Source: Acidobacteriota bacterium (GTDB taxonomy: Bacteria; Acidobacteriota; Blastocatellia; Pyrinomonadales; Pyrinomonadaceae). From it: a stretch of 64,000 nucleotides of DNA. The notes below the pieces were generated by a model. It had not been told where the DNA came from, did no database searches, and saw only the letters and a list, made by a program, of their open reading frames with translations. Shown here one piece after another: positions 16,502-25,101 of the stretch; the stretch's first letter is position 1, and every line of letters begins with the position of its first letter. The DNA is taken from NCBI GenBank assembly GCA_019639175.1, contig JAHBSK010000005.1:248001-312000 (forward strand). The letters run 5' to 3'. The position numbers and the translations under genes are program-made.

Positions 16502-16778
16502 AAAGTATCTTCAGATCCTTCAAAGCCTGTTCTTTTATCAGCGGATGCAGGCTGCCTTCCACTCCCAGATCAACACGGCGTCCCAATGCCCTCTCAAAAC
16601 GGTCTTCAAGCCTGATCAGATCCACAAGTCCTATCGGTTTTGCAAAACGTATCAAAATATCGACATCGCTGTCTGGACGGTCCTCGCCGCGTGCGACCGA
16701 GCCAAAAACGCCCAACATGGCAATGCCCGAATCCTCACAGATCGACCGTATCTTATCTTTTAGGTCGCCTAAGTCCAT
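16491..16778 (-). CDS. mntA: MntA-like minimal nucleotidyltransferase antitoxin
   Basis: 95 residues from ATG 16776-16778, which follows GAGG at good spacing; an upstream start at 16805 lacks one. The nucleotidyltransferase motif is GVFGSVARGEDRPDSDVDIL (GS-x10-DxD). It adds AMP to the HepT tyrosine and so blocks its RNase. It lies first in the mntA-hepT operon. Confidence 0.9.
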   Translation of the reverse strand: MDLGDLKDKIRSICEDSGIAMLGVFGSVARGEDRPDSDVDILIRFAKPIGLVDLIRLEDRFERALGRRVDLGVEGSLHPLIKEQALKDLKILYEV

Positions 16779-16883
16779 AACGATCCTCACAGACAATCCT
16801 ATCACAGTTTATACTCAGGCAGGCGGTCGCGGCCTATTCTTCAAACTGCCGTCTTAAGCTCTCGGTAAAAGGCGCGCGGGCAT

Positions 16884-16903
16884 CTTACACAGGCGGTTCT
16901 GAC
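16884..16903. repeat. AGAACCGCCTGCG repeat family, member 3
   Basis: CTTACACAGGCGGTTCTGAC, reverse complement of the 14385 member with one change, lies between the two nucleotidyltransferase modules together with further GC-rich words (CAGGCGGTCGCGGCC at 16819). Confidence 0.65.
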
Positions 16904-16910
16904 AATGATC

Positions 16911-17507
16911 TCAGTTGTTGAATTGTTCCAGGTATCCGTCGAGGTCTTTCTGCAGGTCTTTGTCACGGTTATATCCGCGTTCGGTTATTAGATCGAGCAG
17001 GCGTCGGGATTCGGCAATATCCTCGGGCGAGACAACTTCAAAGAGGTTCTGAAGATCTATTATATCTTGCGGACGAGTTTTCCAATCTGCCGAAAGCACT
17101 TTCATCGCGATCAGTGCCGGAACCGTAGCGAGTCGATCGACAAAGCCCGGAAATACCTCCAGACCCGTTGCTCCTTCGACGACTTCTTTTTCAATGCCGG
17201 ATGTTGCAAATAGGAGATCGACGTAAATTTCAACTTCATCGCCGGATTTAAGACGCACCGTCATCAGACGACCGTCCTCTTCCTTTTCAAGGAACATGGC
17301 GATACGAAAACCGACACTTCGGAGCGAATCGACGATAGACTCTGCCTCGCTCTCTGACGCAACAGATATTGCAAAATCGACATCTTTGGTAAATCGTTCG
17401 ATCGTGCGAAGAGAGACGGCGATCCCACCCACCAACGCAAACTCAACATTGCGTTTGCGGAGGTGAAATGCGACTGATTTCACATATTCTTCGAGATGGT
17501 CTATCAA
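16911..17507 (-). CDS. AbiEii-like nucleotidyltransferase (type IV toxin family)
   Basis: 198 residues. VEFALVGGIAVSLRTIERFT followed by KDVDFAI is the Pol-beta-like nucleotidyltransferase core (GG, then DxD) of AbiEii/AbiGii proteins; PALIAMKVLSADWKTRPQD gives the conserved Lys and the downstream Asp region. Family members transfer nucleotides, for example to tRNA 3' ends, and act in phage defence or as toxins. It overlaps the preceding 71-residue gene by four bases (ATGA), forming a two-gene operon. The partner is not the usual AbiEi wHTH antitoxin, so it may be a variant module. Confidence 0.82.
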   Translation of the reverse strand: MIDHLEEYVKSVAFHLRKRNVEFALVGGIAVSLRTIERFTKDVDFAISVASESEAESIVDSLRSVGFRIAMFLEKEEDGRLMTVRLKSGDEVEIYVDLLFATSGIEKEVVEGATGLEVFPGFVDRLATVPALIAMKVLSADWKTRPQDIIDLQNLFEVVSPEDIAESRRLLDLITERGYNRDKDLQKDLDGYLEQFNN

Positions 17508-17719
17508 TTGGATCGATCGAACCGAGCCATGTCACCCACGCGGCCTACTCCGTCACCGAACTCGGCTCCGGGACGAATACGATACCATCTGCTCAGCTCT
17601 TGGTTGACTTGTTCAGGAGTAAGATCGGGACGCTTCTGACGCAGTTTGTGCAGAAATGCCCGCTCACCAAGTCGTCTTAGTTCCATCAAAAGCTGGAATC
17701 GGACAATGCCATTTTCCAT
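17504..17719 (-). CDS. Small partner protein of the AbiEii-like gene (putative antitoxin)
   Basis: 71 residues: a Leu/Arg-rich helix pair (RFQLLMELRRLGERAFLHKL) and a loose tail. It is far shorter than AbiEi (about 200 residues) and has no wHTH. Its stop overlaps the start of the nucleotidyltransferase by four bases, which points to coupling and an antitoxin or chaperone role; this is inference from layout. The ATG lies only six bases after a perfect TATAAT, so the message is probably leaderless. Confidence 0.68.
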   Translation of the reverse strand: MENGIVRFQLLMELRRLGERAFLHKLRQKRPDLTPEQVNQELSRWYRIRPGAEFGDGVGRVGDMARFDRSN

Positions 17720-17725
17720 AAATAT

Positions 17726-17731
17726 ATTATA
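17726..17731 (-). promoter_or_regulatory. -10 box TATAAT of the AbiEii-like operon (leaderless)
   Basis: TATAAT on the minus strand, six bases before the start codon at 17719. Transcription would begin at or next to the ATG. No good -35 box is visible. Confidence 0.65.
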
Positions 17732-17758
17732 CCACGAAATGGCGGATAGATCAGTAAT

Positions 17759-18814
17759 TTACTGCTCGAACTGCTTTCGCAGGCTTTCGATATATGGTGC
17801 TCTGGCGACGCCTTTTTCGGTGATTATGGCGGTGACTAGGTCGTTCGGCGTTACGTCAAAAGCGTAGTTGCTGACACCGATGCCCTCAGGCGCGAGTTGA
17901 ACGTCCTTTACGTGGGTTATCTCGCGCGTGTCGCGTTCTTCTATGGGTATCTCGTCGCCGGTCGGGCAATTCATGTCAACGGTCGAAAGCGGTGCGGCAA
18001 CGTAGAACGGTATGCCGTGACGCTTTGCCAAAACGGCGACCATATACGTGCCGATCTTGTTCGCAACGTCGCCGTTTGCCGCAATGCGGTCGCTGCCGAC
18101 GACGACGGCCTGCACGCCGCCTTTTTTCATAATGTGGCCGCTCATGTTGTCGGTTATCAGCGTTACGGGAATGTCGTCTTCGTTCAGTTCCCAGGCCGTC
18201 AGCCTCGCGCCTTGCAGATATGGCCGCGTCTCGTCGGCAATGACCGAAACCTTCTTGCCCTGATCGACCGCGCCGCGAATAACGCCGAGCGCCGTTCCCC
18301 AAACGCCGCCTGTCGCCAAAGCTCCGGCGTTGCAATGCGTCAACACGGTCGAATCATTCTCTATCAATTCCCCGCCAAACTGCGCGATCAGCCTTTGCGA
18401 TTCAATGTCCTCATCGTGTATCGCCTTGGCGTCATCTATCAGTATCTGCTTTATCTCGCTGACCGACTTTCCTTCACCTTTCGCTTTTTCAAACGTCCGC
18501 TTCATCCGGTCGATGGCCCAGAAAAGATTGACCGCCGTCGGGCGCGTCGCTCCAATGACGTCAGAAATATAATCTATCTCTTCGGCCAGGTCATCTGCGT
18601 TCGTGCCGACAAATTGCTTTGCCCCGAGCGCAATGCCATACGCCGCCGAAACGCCTATTGCAGGCGCTCCGCGAACGACCATGTCCTTTATGCCTGCGGC
18701 CACGTCGTTATAGGTTCTCAGCGTCAGCCATTTCTCTTCGGTCGGTAAAAGCCGCTGGTCCAGCATCAAAACGCCTTCGTCGGACCATTTCACGGGAATG
18801 ATGTTCAGTTTCAT
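17759..18814 (-). CDS. mtnA: S-methyl-5-thioribose-1-phosphate isomerase
   Basis: 351 residues from ATG 18812-18814 (MKLNIIPVKW); the frame is open further upstream but this gives the family's N-terminus. Converts methylthioribose-1-phosphate to methylthioribulose-1-phosphate in methionine salvage. The substrate motif RGAPAIGVSAAYG is near 55, the catalytic Cys lies in VLTHCNAGALATGG near 165 and the catalytic Asp in VGSDRIAANGDVANKIGTY near 245. No other salvage gene is beside it. Confidence 0.93.
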   Translation of the reverse strand: MKLNIIPVKWSDEGVLMLDQRLLPTEEKWLTLRTYNDVAAGIKDMVVRGAPAIGVSAAYGIALGAKQFVGTNADDLAEEIDYISDVIGATRPTAVNLFWAIDRMKRTFEKAKGEGKSVSEIKQILIDDAKAIHDEDIESQRLIAQFGGELIENDSTVLTHCNAGALATGGVWGTALGVIRGAVDQGKKVSVIADETRPYLQGARLTAWELNEDDIPVTLITDNMSGHIMKKGGVQAVVVGSDRIAANGDVANKIGTYMVAVLAKRHGIPFYVAAPLSTVDMNCPTGDEIPIEERDTREITHVKDVQLAPEGIGVSNYAFDVTPNDLVTAIITEKGVARAPYIESLRKQFEQ

Positions 18815-18954
18815 AAGAATTTTCGAGCTCGAAATTAAAATCTTACGGAAATTCGGCGGCGCGGACAAATTTGCGGGAACATTTTGTATCATTTTACGCG
18901 TTATCAGTCGGGTAGGGCCAAAAAACAAAGTATGAAAACAAGAGGAAACAGGTA

Positions 18955-19629
18955 ATGATGATGGAAAATATTCTCGATCAACTCCATACTTCCGTAACGC
19001 GGCGTTGGTGGACGCAGCTTTTCACGGCATTTCTCAGAGTCCTTCTCGCCATCGGCTTTATTCCGCCGAGCATCCCAAAGATACTTCATCAGCCGTTCAC
19101 GATTCTTCCTGACACAAATCCGGTCGGGGCATACTTCAACGCGCTTTACAACACGGGCTACTATTACGATTTCATCGGCTGGTCACAGCTTTTCGCCGCT
19201 CTGCTGCTGATCATTCCGCGCACATCGCACCTAGGAGCGTTGATGTTCTTCCCGATCATCGTCAATATCGCCGTTCTGACCAACTCGGTCGGTTTTCAGG
19301 GAACGTGGCTGATAACTATCCTGATGACGCTGGCGGCAACGTGGCTGGTCGCGTGGGAATATGACCGCCTGAAACCGATCATCTTTCGCAATCGGCAGCA
19401 AGGTGTGTCGCTGTTCAAACTCTACTGGCTGGCGATACCGCTTTTCTTCGCGGCCGGCGGATTTGTCCTGAGCGGCCTGTTCCGTTTGCTGATGCTCGGC
19501 AATATGCAGGACTATTTCAAAGCGGGCTTGGTGCTTGCGGCGATAGGGTTTGTCTTCGGCATTATCGTTGCCGCCCATTACCGCCTGATGCGTGTGGGGC
19601 ATTTGGAAAAAGCGGCCGAAACACAGTAA
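18955..19629 (+). CDS. DoxX-like integral membrane protein
   Basis: 224 residues with about five or six hydrophobic helices (LRVLLAIGFIPPSIPKIL, LFAALLLIIPRTSHLGAL, WLITILMTLAATWLVAW, LYWLAIPLFFAAGGFVLSG, AGLVLAAIGFVFGIIVA). The first helices match the DoxX/DUF417 layout. Three ATG codons stand in a row at 18955; AGGAAACAGGTA precedes the first. Substrate or role not known. Monocistronic. Confidence 0.72.
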   Translation: MMMENILDQLHTSVTRRWWTQLFTAFLRVLLAIGFIPPSIPKILHQPFTILPDTNPVGAYFNALYNTGYYYDFIGWSQLFAALLLIIPRTSHLGALMFFPIIVNIAVLTNSVGFQGTWLITILMTLAATWLVAWEYDRLKPIIFRNRQQGVSLFKLYWLAIPLFFAAGGFVLSGLFRLLMLGNMQDYFKAGLVLAAIGFVFGIIVAAHYRLMRVGHLEKAAETQ

Positions 19630-19834
19630 AAACAACTGTGCTTGAAACTTTTTTTCACAACCGACTGATCGTTAAACACGCCGGTCATTTGCTGAAATGA
19701 ACACACGCCGTTGCTTTTTAATTTTGATCGGGGTTTGATACAGGCTGTATTGATGCTTTATAGTTTTTTGTGCGATTTTGTTTGGTGGAACTGATCGCGG
19801 AACCTTTAAGGAAGTCAATTATTAAAAACAGCTA

Positions 19835-22009
19835 ATGGAACCATACAACCCCGCAGCGGCCAGGTCGTTACCCGACACAGGCCGCGAAGGCACAGCATAT
19901 TTTCGAAACGATTTTGAATTTTTCCGTACCCTGCCCGAAGAACTTTCTGCACTCGACCGGCTTTCCCGCAACTTTTACTGGTCGTGGCATCCCGAAGGCG
20001 TAGAGCTTTTTCGCGAACTTGACCCCGATCTTTGGATCGAGTGCGAACAGAGTCCGAGGACAATGCTCAGAAATACGTCCGATCTTCGCTTGTGGCAGCA
20101 GGCGGCCGACCGCGAATATGTGGAAAAACTCAACGCCTTTGCCGCCCGGTTCGATGAATACATCTCTGCCGCCAATGCCGACACGAACGCAAAGATCGCA
20201 TATCTCTGCGCTGAATATGGTGTTCACAATTCTCTGCCGAATTATTCCGGCGGACTTGGCATTCTTGCGGGCGATCATCTGAAATCTTCAAGCGACCTGA
20301 ATGTTCCGCTTGTCGCGGTCGGACTGTTGTATCGTTTCGGATATTTTCGTCAGGACATCTCTCATGACGGCTGGCAGGAAGAGCATTACAACGATGTGTT
20401 TGAGACCGATCTTGCTTTGACGCCTGTGGTTGACGCATCGAATGAGCGTGTTTTCGTAAATGTTCATATCCGCGGCCGCGTCGTAAAGATACAGGCGTGG
20501 CTGGCAAAGGTCGGGCGCATCCCGCTGCTGCTTTTGGATACAAATCTGGCGGAAAATACCGAGACAGACCGTTATATAACCGGACATCTTTACGGCGGCG
20601 ACAGCGAAACACGCATCGTGCAGGAAAAGGTCCTCGGCATCGGCGGCGTCCGTATGCTGCGAAAACTCGGCATCGCTCCAGAGGTCTTTCATCTCAATGA
20701 AGGCCATGCGGCATTTTCAACGTTGGAACTTGCGCACGAATTTATCGAGAAAAACCCTGACGCTGATTTTGCGTCGGCCATTTCCGCCATTCGCGAACAA
20801 TGTGTTTTCACGACGCACACACCGGTCGCCGCCGGTAACGACGTGTTCTCGCCGCAGCTTTTGATGGAATGTTTCAGTGCGGACTATTTCGCCGCGATGA
20901 AGGCCGAAAAGGAGGACTTCATCAGGCTGGGCCGCGTCGATCCGACAGATGAGACAGAACCTTTCGGGATGACGCCGTTCGCTCTGCGGATGTGCCGAAC
21001 TGCCAACGGCGTCAGCGAAAAGCACGGCGAGGTTTCGCGCGGGCTGTGGCGCGAAATGTTCCCCGGCTTGGACGAGGTCCCGATCACCCACGTGACCAAC
21101 GGCGTTCACGTCCCTACGTGGATCGCATCGGCGTTTCAGCGGCTCTATGATGAAAAGATAGGCAAAGGCTGGCACGAACTCACACGCGACGCAGACGCAT
21201 GGGCAAACGCGGTGAACAATATCTCTGACAGCGATATTTGGACAACACACAGAACGCTGAAAAATCTGCTGATCGCCTTTATGCGCGAACGCACACGCCG
21301 AAAGGACACCGGCGAACGCGACACGATAAACGAGCGTTCGGACACAAGCCGTCTCTGTTCGCCCGACGTTCTGACGATCGGTTTCGCACGCCGCGTCGCG
21401 CAATACAAACGCTGGAACCTGCTCTTGACCGACCTCGAAAGGCTGCTGCGGCTGGTGGATAACGCCGAACGCCCCGTGCAGTTCATATTTGCCGGAAAGG
21501 CCCATCCGCAGGATCGCACCGCCAAACAGATATTGCAGCAGTTGATGAGCATAAACCACGATTCTGACTGGCAGGATCGCGCCGTTTTCATCGAGGATTA
21601 CGACCAGGAGGTCGCGCGTTATATGGTGCAGGGCGTCGATGTTTGGATGAACGTTCCGCGTCGTCCGCATGAGGCCAGCGGCACAAGTGGGATGAAGGCC
21701 GCGATGAACGGCATTCTCAATTTTTCAACGCTCGACGGATGGTGGATAGAGGGTTATGACGAAACGAACGGCTTTGCGGTAGGCGATATGCGTGATTTTG
21801 AAAGCGACGCCGAGATCGACGCCATCGAGGCCGAAGCCCTTTACTCTGCACTTGAGAACGAACTGGTCCCGCGTTTCTATGACCGCGACGAGAACGGGTT
21901 TCCGGCAAAATGGGTTGCGATGATGCGAAACTCGATAACGACCCTGACACCGATGTTCTCCAGCGACCGCATGGTGCGGGATTATCTGGAAAGGATATAT
22001 ACTGACTAG
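19835..22009 (+). CDS. glgP: Alpha-glucan (glycogen/maltodextrin) phosphorylase
   Basis: 724 residues. Removes glucose units from alpha-1,4-glucan with phosphate, giving glucose-1-phosphate. The N-terminus is the DUF3417 region of the shorter bacterial subfamily (LDRLSRNFYWSWHPEGVELF near 45). Further motifs are NYSGGLGILAGDHLKSSSDL near 130, HLNEGHAAFSTLE near 290, and the PLP site SGTSGMKAAMNG, with Lys621 as the pyridoxal-binding residue. Only a weak ribosome site. Its stop codon touches the MITE-like element. No glycogen synthase or branching enzyme is near. Confidence 0.93.
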   Translation: MEPYNPAAARSLPDTGREGTAYFRNDFEFFRTLPEELSALDRLSRNFYWSWHPEGVELFRELDPDLWIECEQSPRTMLRNTSDLRLWQQAADREYVEKLNAFAARFDEYISAANADTNAKIAYLCAEYGVHNSLPNYSGGLGILAGDHLKSSSDLNVPLVAVGLLYRFGYFRQDISHDGWQEEHYNDVFETDLALTPVVDASNERVFVNVHIRGRVVKIQAWLAKVGRIPLLLLDTNLAENTETDRYITGHLYGGDSETRIVQEKVLGIGGVRMLRKLGIAPEVFHLNEGHAAFSTLELAHEFIEKNPDADFASAISAIREQCVFTTHTPVAAGNDVFSPQLLMECFSADYFAAMKAEKEDFIRLGRVDPTDETEPFGMTPFALRMCRTANGVSEKHGEVSRGLWREMFPGLDEVPITHVTNGVHVPTWIASAFQRLYDEKIGKGWHELTRDADAWANAVNNISDSDIWTTHRTLKNLLIAFMRERTRRKDTGERDTINERSDTSRLCSPDVLTIGFARRVAQYKRWNLLLTDLERLLRLVDNAERPVQFIFAGKAHPQDRTAKQILQQLMSINHDSDWQDRAVFIEDYDQEVARYMVQGVDVWMNVPRRPHEASGTSGMKAAMNGILNFSTLDGWWIEGYDETNGFAVGDMRDFESDAEIDAIEAEALYSALENELVPRFYDRDENGFPAKWVAMMRNSITTLTPMFSSDRMVRDYLERIYTD

Positions 22010-22259
22010 GCTCTGTTAATATTTGGTTTTATAAATTGCCACTGGCTTCAGCTAGTGGTTAGAAATGGTGAAAACAAAGGCTTTAGCCGAATATGGAAAA
22101 TTTTAGTTCCTTATGGCTTTAGCCCTTTTGAGCTAAAGCTCTATGAAAATCATCTGTCAGAAATTCGGCTAAAGCCTGTGTTTTTTGCATCTCCAACCTC
22201 CGGCTGAAGCTGGAGGCAATTTAAAAAGCTGGCAGATCTTTACATGTCAACAGAACCTA
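22008..22259. mobile_element. MITE-like inverted-repeat element (about 250 bp)
   Basis: The outer ends AGGCTCTGTTAA (22008-22019) and its near inverse TCAACAGAACCT (22247-22258) are imperfect terminal inverted repeats. Inside, 22033-22092 and 22162-22222 form a 60-base inverted repeat (AAATTGCC, GCTTCAGC, AGGCTTTAGCCGAAT are kept in both arms). The centre has a third hairpin (GCTTTAGC and GCTAAAGC, 22116-22139). No coding potential. The GGTTCTGTT end recalls DDE insertion sequences such as the IS6 group, but the match is too short to assign. Confidence 0.8.
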
Positions 22260-22278
22260 AACAACAGCGAGGCAAATC

Positions 22279-23007
22279 ATGACCGGAGAAGAATTTAAAC
22301 GCGGCGTCATTCAGCCCGTGCAGTGCTATAAAGAAGCATGGGAAATGATAAAGGGACAATACTGGATGGTGTTTGCCACCGTGCTGGTGGGAATACTTGT
22401 CGGCAGCATCATTCCTTTTCTCATCATCGGCCCGATGATCTGCGGCATCTATCTGTGCCTTTTTGATGCCTATGAGGGAAAGCCCGTCGATCTGGGCAAA
22501 TTGTTCAAGGGCTTTGACTATTTCCTGTCGAGCCTTTTGGTGACGCTTATCATCGTCGTTCCGGTCATTTTCATGATGGTCCTGTTATACATTCCGATGC
22601 TGATGATCATGTTCACAGGCGGACGCATCGCCGATGAAGAAATGCTTCTGTATATCGGCGGTATGCTGTTTGTCGAATTCATATTTATCATCGCGATGGT
22701 ATGTCTGCACACGCTGGTCATCTTTTCGTATCAACTCCTTGTTGACCGCAAAACGTCCGCGTGGCGTTCGATAACGCTGAGCGCACGCGCGGTCTGGGCA
22801 AACCTCGGCGGCATCGCCGGGCTGATGGGCGTCGGGATGATAGTCGTTTTTCTGGGCTATCTGGCGTTGTGCATCGGTATTTATCTGGCGATCCCTCTCA
22901 TCTTTGCCGCAAATCTGGTAGCATATCGTAAGGTATTCCCGGCGTTGCCCGGAGCAGGTTTTCATGCTCCGCCGCCGCCAAATGTATATCAGGGATTTCA
23001 GGGATAA
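22279..23007 (+). CDS. Integral membrane protein of unknown function
   Basis: 242 residues with GAGG before ATG 22279. About five hydrophobic helices (MVFATVLVGILVGSIIPFLI; SLLVTLIIVVPVIFMMVLLY; MLFVEFIFIIAMVCLHTLVI; IAGLMGVGMIVVFLGYLALC). The C-terminus is Pro/Gly rich and cytosolic. The helix pattern and the phrase FKGFDYF recall DUF2189/DUF975-like membrane proteins; not certain. One-base overlap (TAATG) with ytxJ. Confidence 0.7.
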   Translation: MTGEEFKRGVIQPVQCYKEAWEMIKGQYWMVFATVLVGILVGSIIPFLIIGPMICGIYLCLFDAYEGKPVDLGKLFKGFDYFLSSLLVTLIIVVPVIFMMVLLYIPMLMIMFTGGRIADEEMLLYIGGMLFVEFIFIIAMVCLHTLVIFSYQLLVDRKTSAWRSITLSARAVWANLGGIAGLMGVGMIVVFLGYLALCIGIYLAIPLIFAANLVAYRKVFPALPGAGFHAPPPPNVYQGFQG

Positions 23008-23333
23008 TGACGGCTCGGATCAAATTCATCTCATCAACGTCTGATGTTGACAGGCTTTTTGAAGAATCGGCCGCGCGGCCCGTGGCGATCTTCAAACACA
23101 GTGCCTCGTGCGGCATCAGCGCCCATGTTCTGGAAATGGTGGAACAGGCCGACACAGATCTAAATATCGTCGTCGTTCAGGAAGCACGCGATGTTTCAAA
23201 TGTGATAGCGGAACGGACAGGATATGTTCACCATTCGCCGCAGGCATTTGTCATAAAGGACGGCGAGGTCGTCTATCACGCGACCCATTACGCCATCGAC
23301 CCGGCCAAAATGGAAAACGCCCTTAACCAATGA
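23007..23333 (+). CDS. ytxJ: YtxJ-family thioredoxin-like protein (bacillithiol-linked monothiol)
   Basis: 108 residues, thioredoxin fold with a single active cysteine: IFKHSASCGIS near 27-37, then VHHSPQAFVIKDGEVVYHAT as the cis-Pro and beta-strand half. YtxJ proteins are proposed bacilliredoxins that remove bacillithiol from protein thiols. Its presence hints that the host uses bacillithiol, which is known in some Acidobacteriota. Middle gene of a tight three-gene run. Confidence 0.87.
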   Translation: MTARIKFISSTSDVDRLFEESAARPVAIFKHSASCGISAHVLEMVEQADTDLNIVVVQEARDVSNVIAERTGYVHHSPQAFVIKDGEVVYHATHYAIDPAKMENALNQ

Positions 23334-23629
23334 TAAGCCCCGTTCAAATAATCGAAGAAAGCGATTCCGAGATCACGATAAACTGGTCGGACGGATCGGA
23401 AACGACGTACAATGCTCCGGCGTTGCGGCGGGCGTGTCCGTGTGCGGGCTGCATCGACGAATGGACGGGAAAAAAGATCCTTAAGGATGACGAGATCGCC
23501 GATGACATCGCTTTCAAACAGATCGCCGTCGTCGGCCGCTACGCCCTGAATTTTCAGTTCACTGACGGCCATGACACCGGAATTTTCAGCTTTGCGTTCC
23601 TTGCCGGCCTCAGCAAAAAGCCGCAATAG
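23330..23629 (+). CDS. DUF971-domain protein
   Basis: 99 residues. ITINWSDGSETTYNAPALRRACPCAGCIDEWTG is the DUF971 (gamma-butyrobetaine hydroxylase-like N-terminal) core with two conserved cysteines, thought to bind zinc or an Fe-S cluster; some members are fused to the Mrp/ApbC Fe-S carrier. Overlap ATGA with ytxJ. The pairing with a thiol-redox gene may point to iron-sulfur or thiol handling, by inference. Confidence 0.85.
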   Translation: MISPVQIIEESDSEITINWSDGSETTYNAPALRRACPCAGCIDEWTGKKILKDDEIADDIAFKQIAVVGRYALNFQFTDGHDTGIFSFAFLAGLSKKPQ

Positions 23630-23908
23630 CTTTCATAGATCCGGATCACGCATTCGAAAATGTTCAAGTTTTATCGACATTCCGTTTGTTCGGTGTCTGT
23701 GATCTCTTTGCGTTCTTTGCGGCTTAGCGTGGAACCAACACTCATTAACTAACCCTTCTGATCTCTTCAAATATCTCACGCAAAGCCGCCATGCCCGCAA
23801 AGATAAGACAAAGAAGAAACACAATGCCCGGCATCATATTCCTAACGTCCGATTCAAAATAAAACATAACTCCGCACATTCACCCCGCAATGTTGTAAAA
23901 TACTTCTG

Positions 23909-24181
23909 ATGCACGAAAGAGACATATTTGACGAACGCCAGGAAACAAAAACGGCCAGCTTTGCCTGTTCGTTTTGCCGCGAGCGAAACGATTATGAGGT
24001 CAGATGGCTGAAACGCACAAAGAAAAAGAACGCTCCGCGCAACCTGAATGAACACGACCGCGCCCGTTTTCAGAACTCACGCGATTATATGGTCCGCATA
24101 GACGACCAGTTGATGTGCAAAAATATGCGCTGCCGCAGGCGTTTTGAGATACCTTCGTCGCAATCGGTCGTGTTCATCTGA
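23909..24181 (+). CDS. Small zinc-ribbon-like protein
   Basis: 90 residues: FACSFCRERN near 19-28 and MCKNMRCRRRFEIPSS near 69-84 offer Cys-x2-Cys and Cys-x4-Cys, a zinc-ribbon spacing. The middle is strongly basic. No known family. The start ATG 23909 has only a weak ribosome site. The preceding 280 bases carry a CTTTGCGTTCTTTGCGGC repeat word (23706) and its near inverse at about 23780. Confidence 0.62.
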   Translation: MHERDIFDERQETKTASFACSFCRERNDYEVRWLKRTKKKNAPRNLNEHDRARFQNSRDYMVRIDDQLMCKNMRCRRRFEIPSSQSVVFI

Positions 24182-24244
24182 AATTTCTCCGATATTTTTC
24201 CGCATTATCGGTCAAAATGATGTTTTTCCTGTCCGCATTTTTGC

Positions 24245-24250
24245 TATAAT
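24245..24250 (+). promoter_or_regulatory. Candidate -10 box upstream of the ABC-2 exporter operon
   Basis: TATAAT 54 bases before GTG 24304. A clear -35 is lacking. It is the only good promoter word in the 122-base gap before the three-gene operon. Confidence 0.5.
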
Positions 24251-24303
24251 GTCCCTGACACCTGACGGCGTGCCTGCCGGCCGCCGTTTCTCTTAAAAAA
24301 ACA

Positions 24304-25089
24304 GTGAGCAACGGACCTCTTCATAGAATATTCGTTATAGCGCTAAATACGTTTCGCGAGGCAATTCGTGATCGCGTTCTGTATAACCTTGTGCTTTTCG
24401 TTCTGCTGATAACGGCCAGCGCCATCCTTTTGGGCGACCTGACGGACGGCCACGAGGCTCGCACCATCGTCAACATCGGCACGAATGCGATGCTGCTTTT
24501 CGGCGCGTTCATCTCAATATTCGTCGGCGTCGGCCTTGTTTCAAAAGAGATCGAAAAGCGCACGGTCTTTGCCATTTTTGCTAAACCGGTGAACCGTGCG
24601 GAGTTCATCGTCGGCAAATATCTCGGCCTTTGCCTGACGCTGCTTGTCAACGTCGCGGTAATGGCCGTTGGCGTGACGTTGGCGTTGCTTTACGTCGGCA
24701 GCGGAGCATTGGCAGCCGGCATCTGGCCGACCGTTTACCTGATATTTCTGGAACTCTGCATCCTGACGGCGGTCGCGATATTGTTCTCGTCATTCTCAAC
24801 ACCGGCGCTTTCGGCGCTTTTTACATTTTGCATTTTTGTTATCGGCCACCTCAGCGCGTCGCTTCGCGAACTCGGAAATGCTCTCGGTTCCGCATTTGCC
24901 AAATACGTCCTGACGGCGGTGTATTATCTGCTGCCAAATCTTTCGCTGTTCAGCTTTCGCACCGAAGCGGCAAACGCAATGGTGCCGAACGCAGCGATGC
25001 TGCTTGGCGGAACCGCGTACGCCGTTGTTTACATCGCCATTCTGCTTACAGTTGCCGTTATCATATTCTCGCGGCGAAACTTCAAATGA
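24304..25089 (+). CDS. ABC-2 type permease
   Basis: 261 residues, GTG start. Six hydrophobic helices typical of ABC-2 export permeases (VLYNLVLFVLLITASAILL; LLFGAFISIFVGVGLV then SKEIEKRTVFAIFAKPVNR as the conserved loop; AVYYLLPNLSLFSFR; AVVYIAILLTVAVIIF). Works with the ATPase encoded at 26062 and, by position, with the TPR membrane protein between them. Substrate unknown; such exporters often move copper-handling or surface components. Confidence 0.87.
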   Translation: MSNGPLHRIFVIALNTFREAIRDRVLYNLVLFVLLITASAILLGDLTDGHEARTIVNIGTNAMLLFGAFISIFVGVGLVSKEIEKRTVFAIFAKPVNRAEFIVGKYLGLCLTLLVNVAVMAVGVTLALLYVGSGALAAGIWPTVYLIFLELCILTAVAILFSSFSTPALSALFTFCIFVIGHLSASLRELGNALGSAFAKYVLTAVYYLLPNLSLFSFRTEAANAMVPNAAMLLGGTAYAVVYIAILLTVAVIIFSRRNFK

Positions 25090-25101
25090 CCTTCCTTTGA
25101 A

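Noticed and set aside
17897..18748. 283-codon open frame on the plus strand opposite mtnA
   Set aside because: It is the antisense shadow of mtnA; no family motif, many Arg/Cys, and mtnA is certain.
19630..19834. Search for tRNA or small RNA gene before glgP
   Set aside because: No cloverleaf or conserved T-loop word was found; the gap is AT-rich and otherwise blank.
20717..21670. 317-codon open frame on the minus strand opposite glgP
   Set aside because: Shadow of the conserved phosphorylase gene; composition is not protein-like and no ribosome site.
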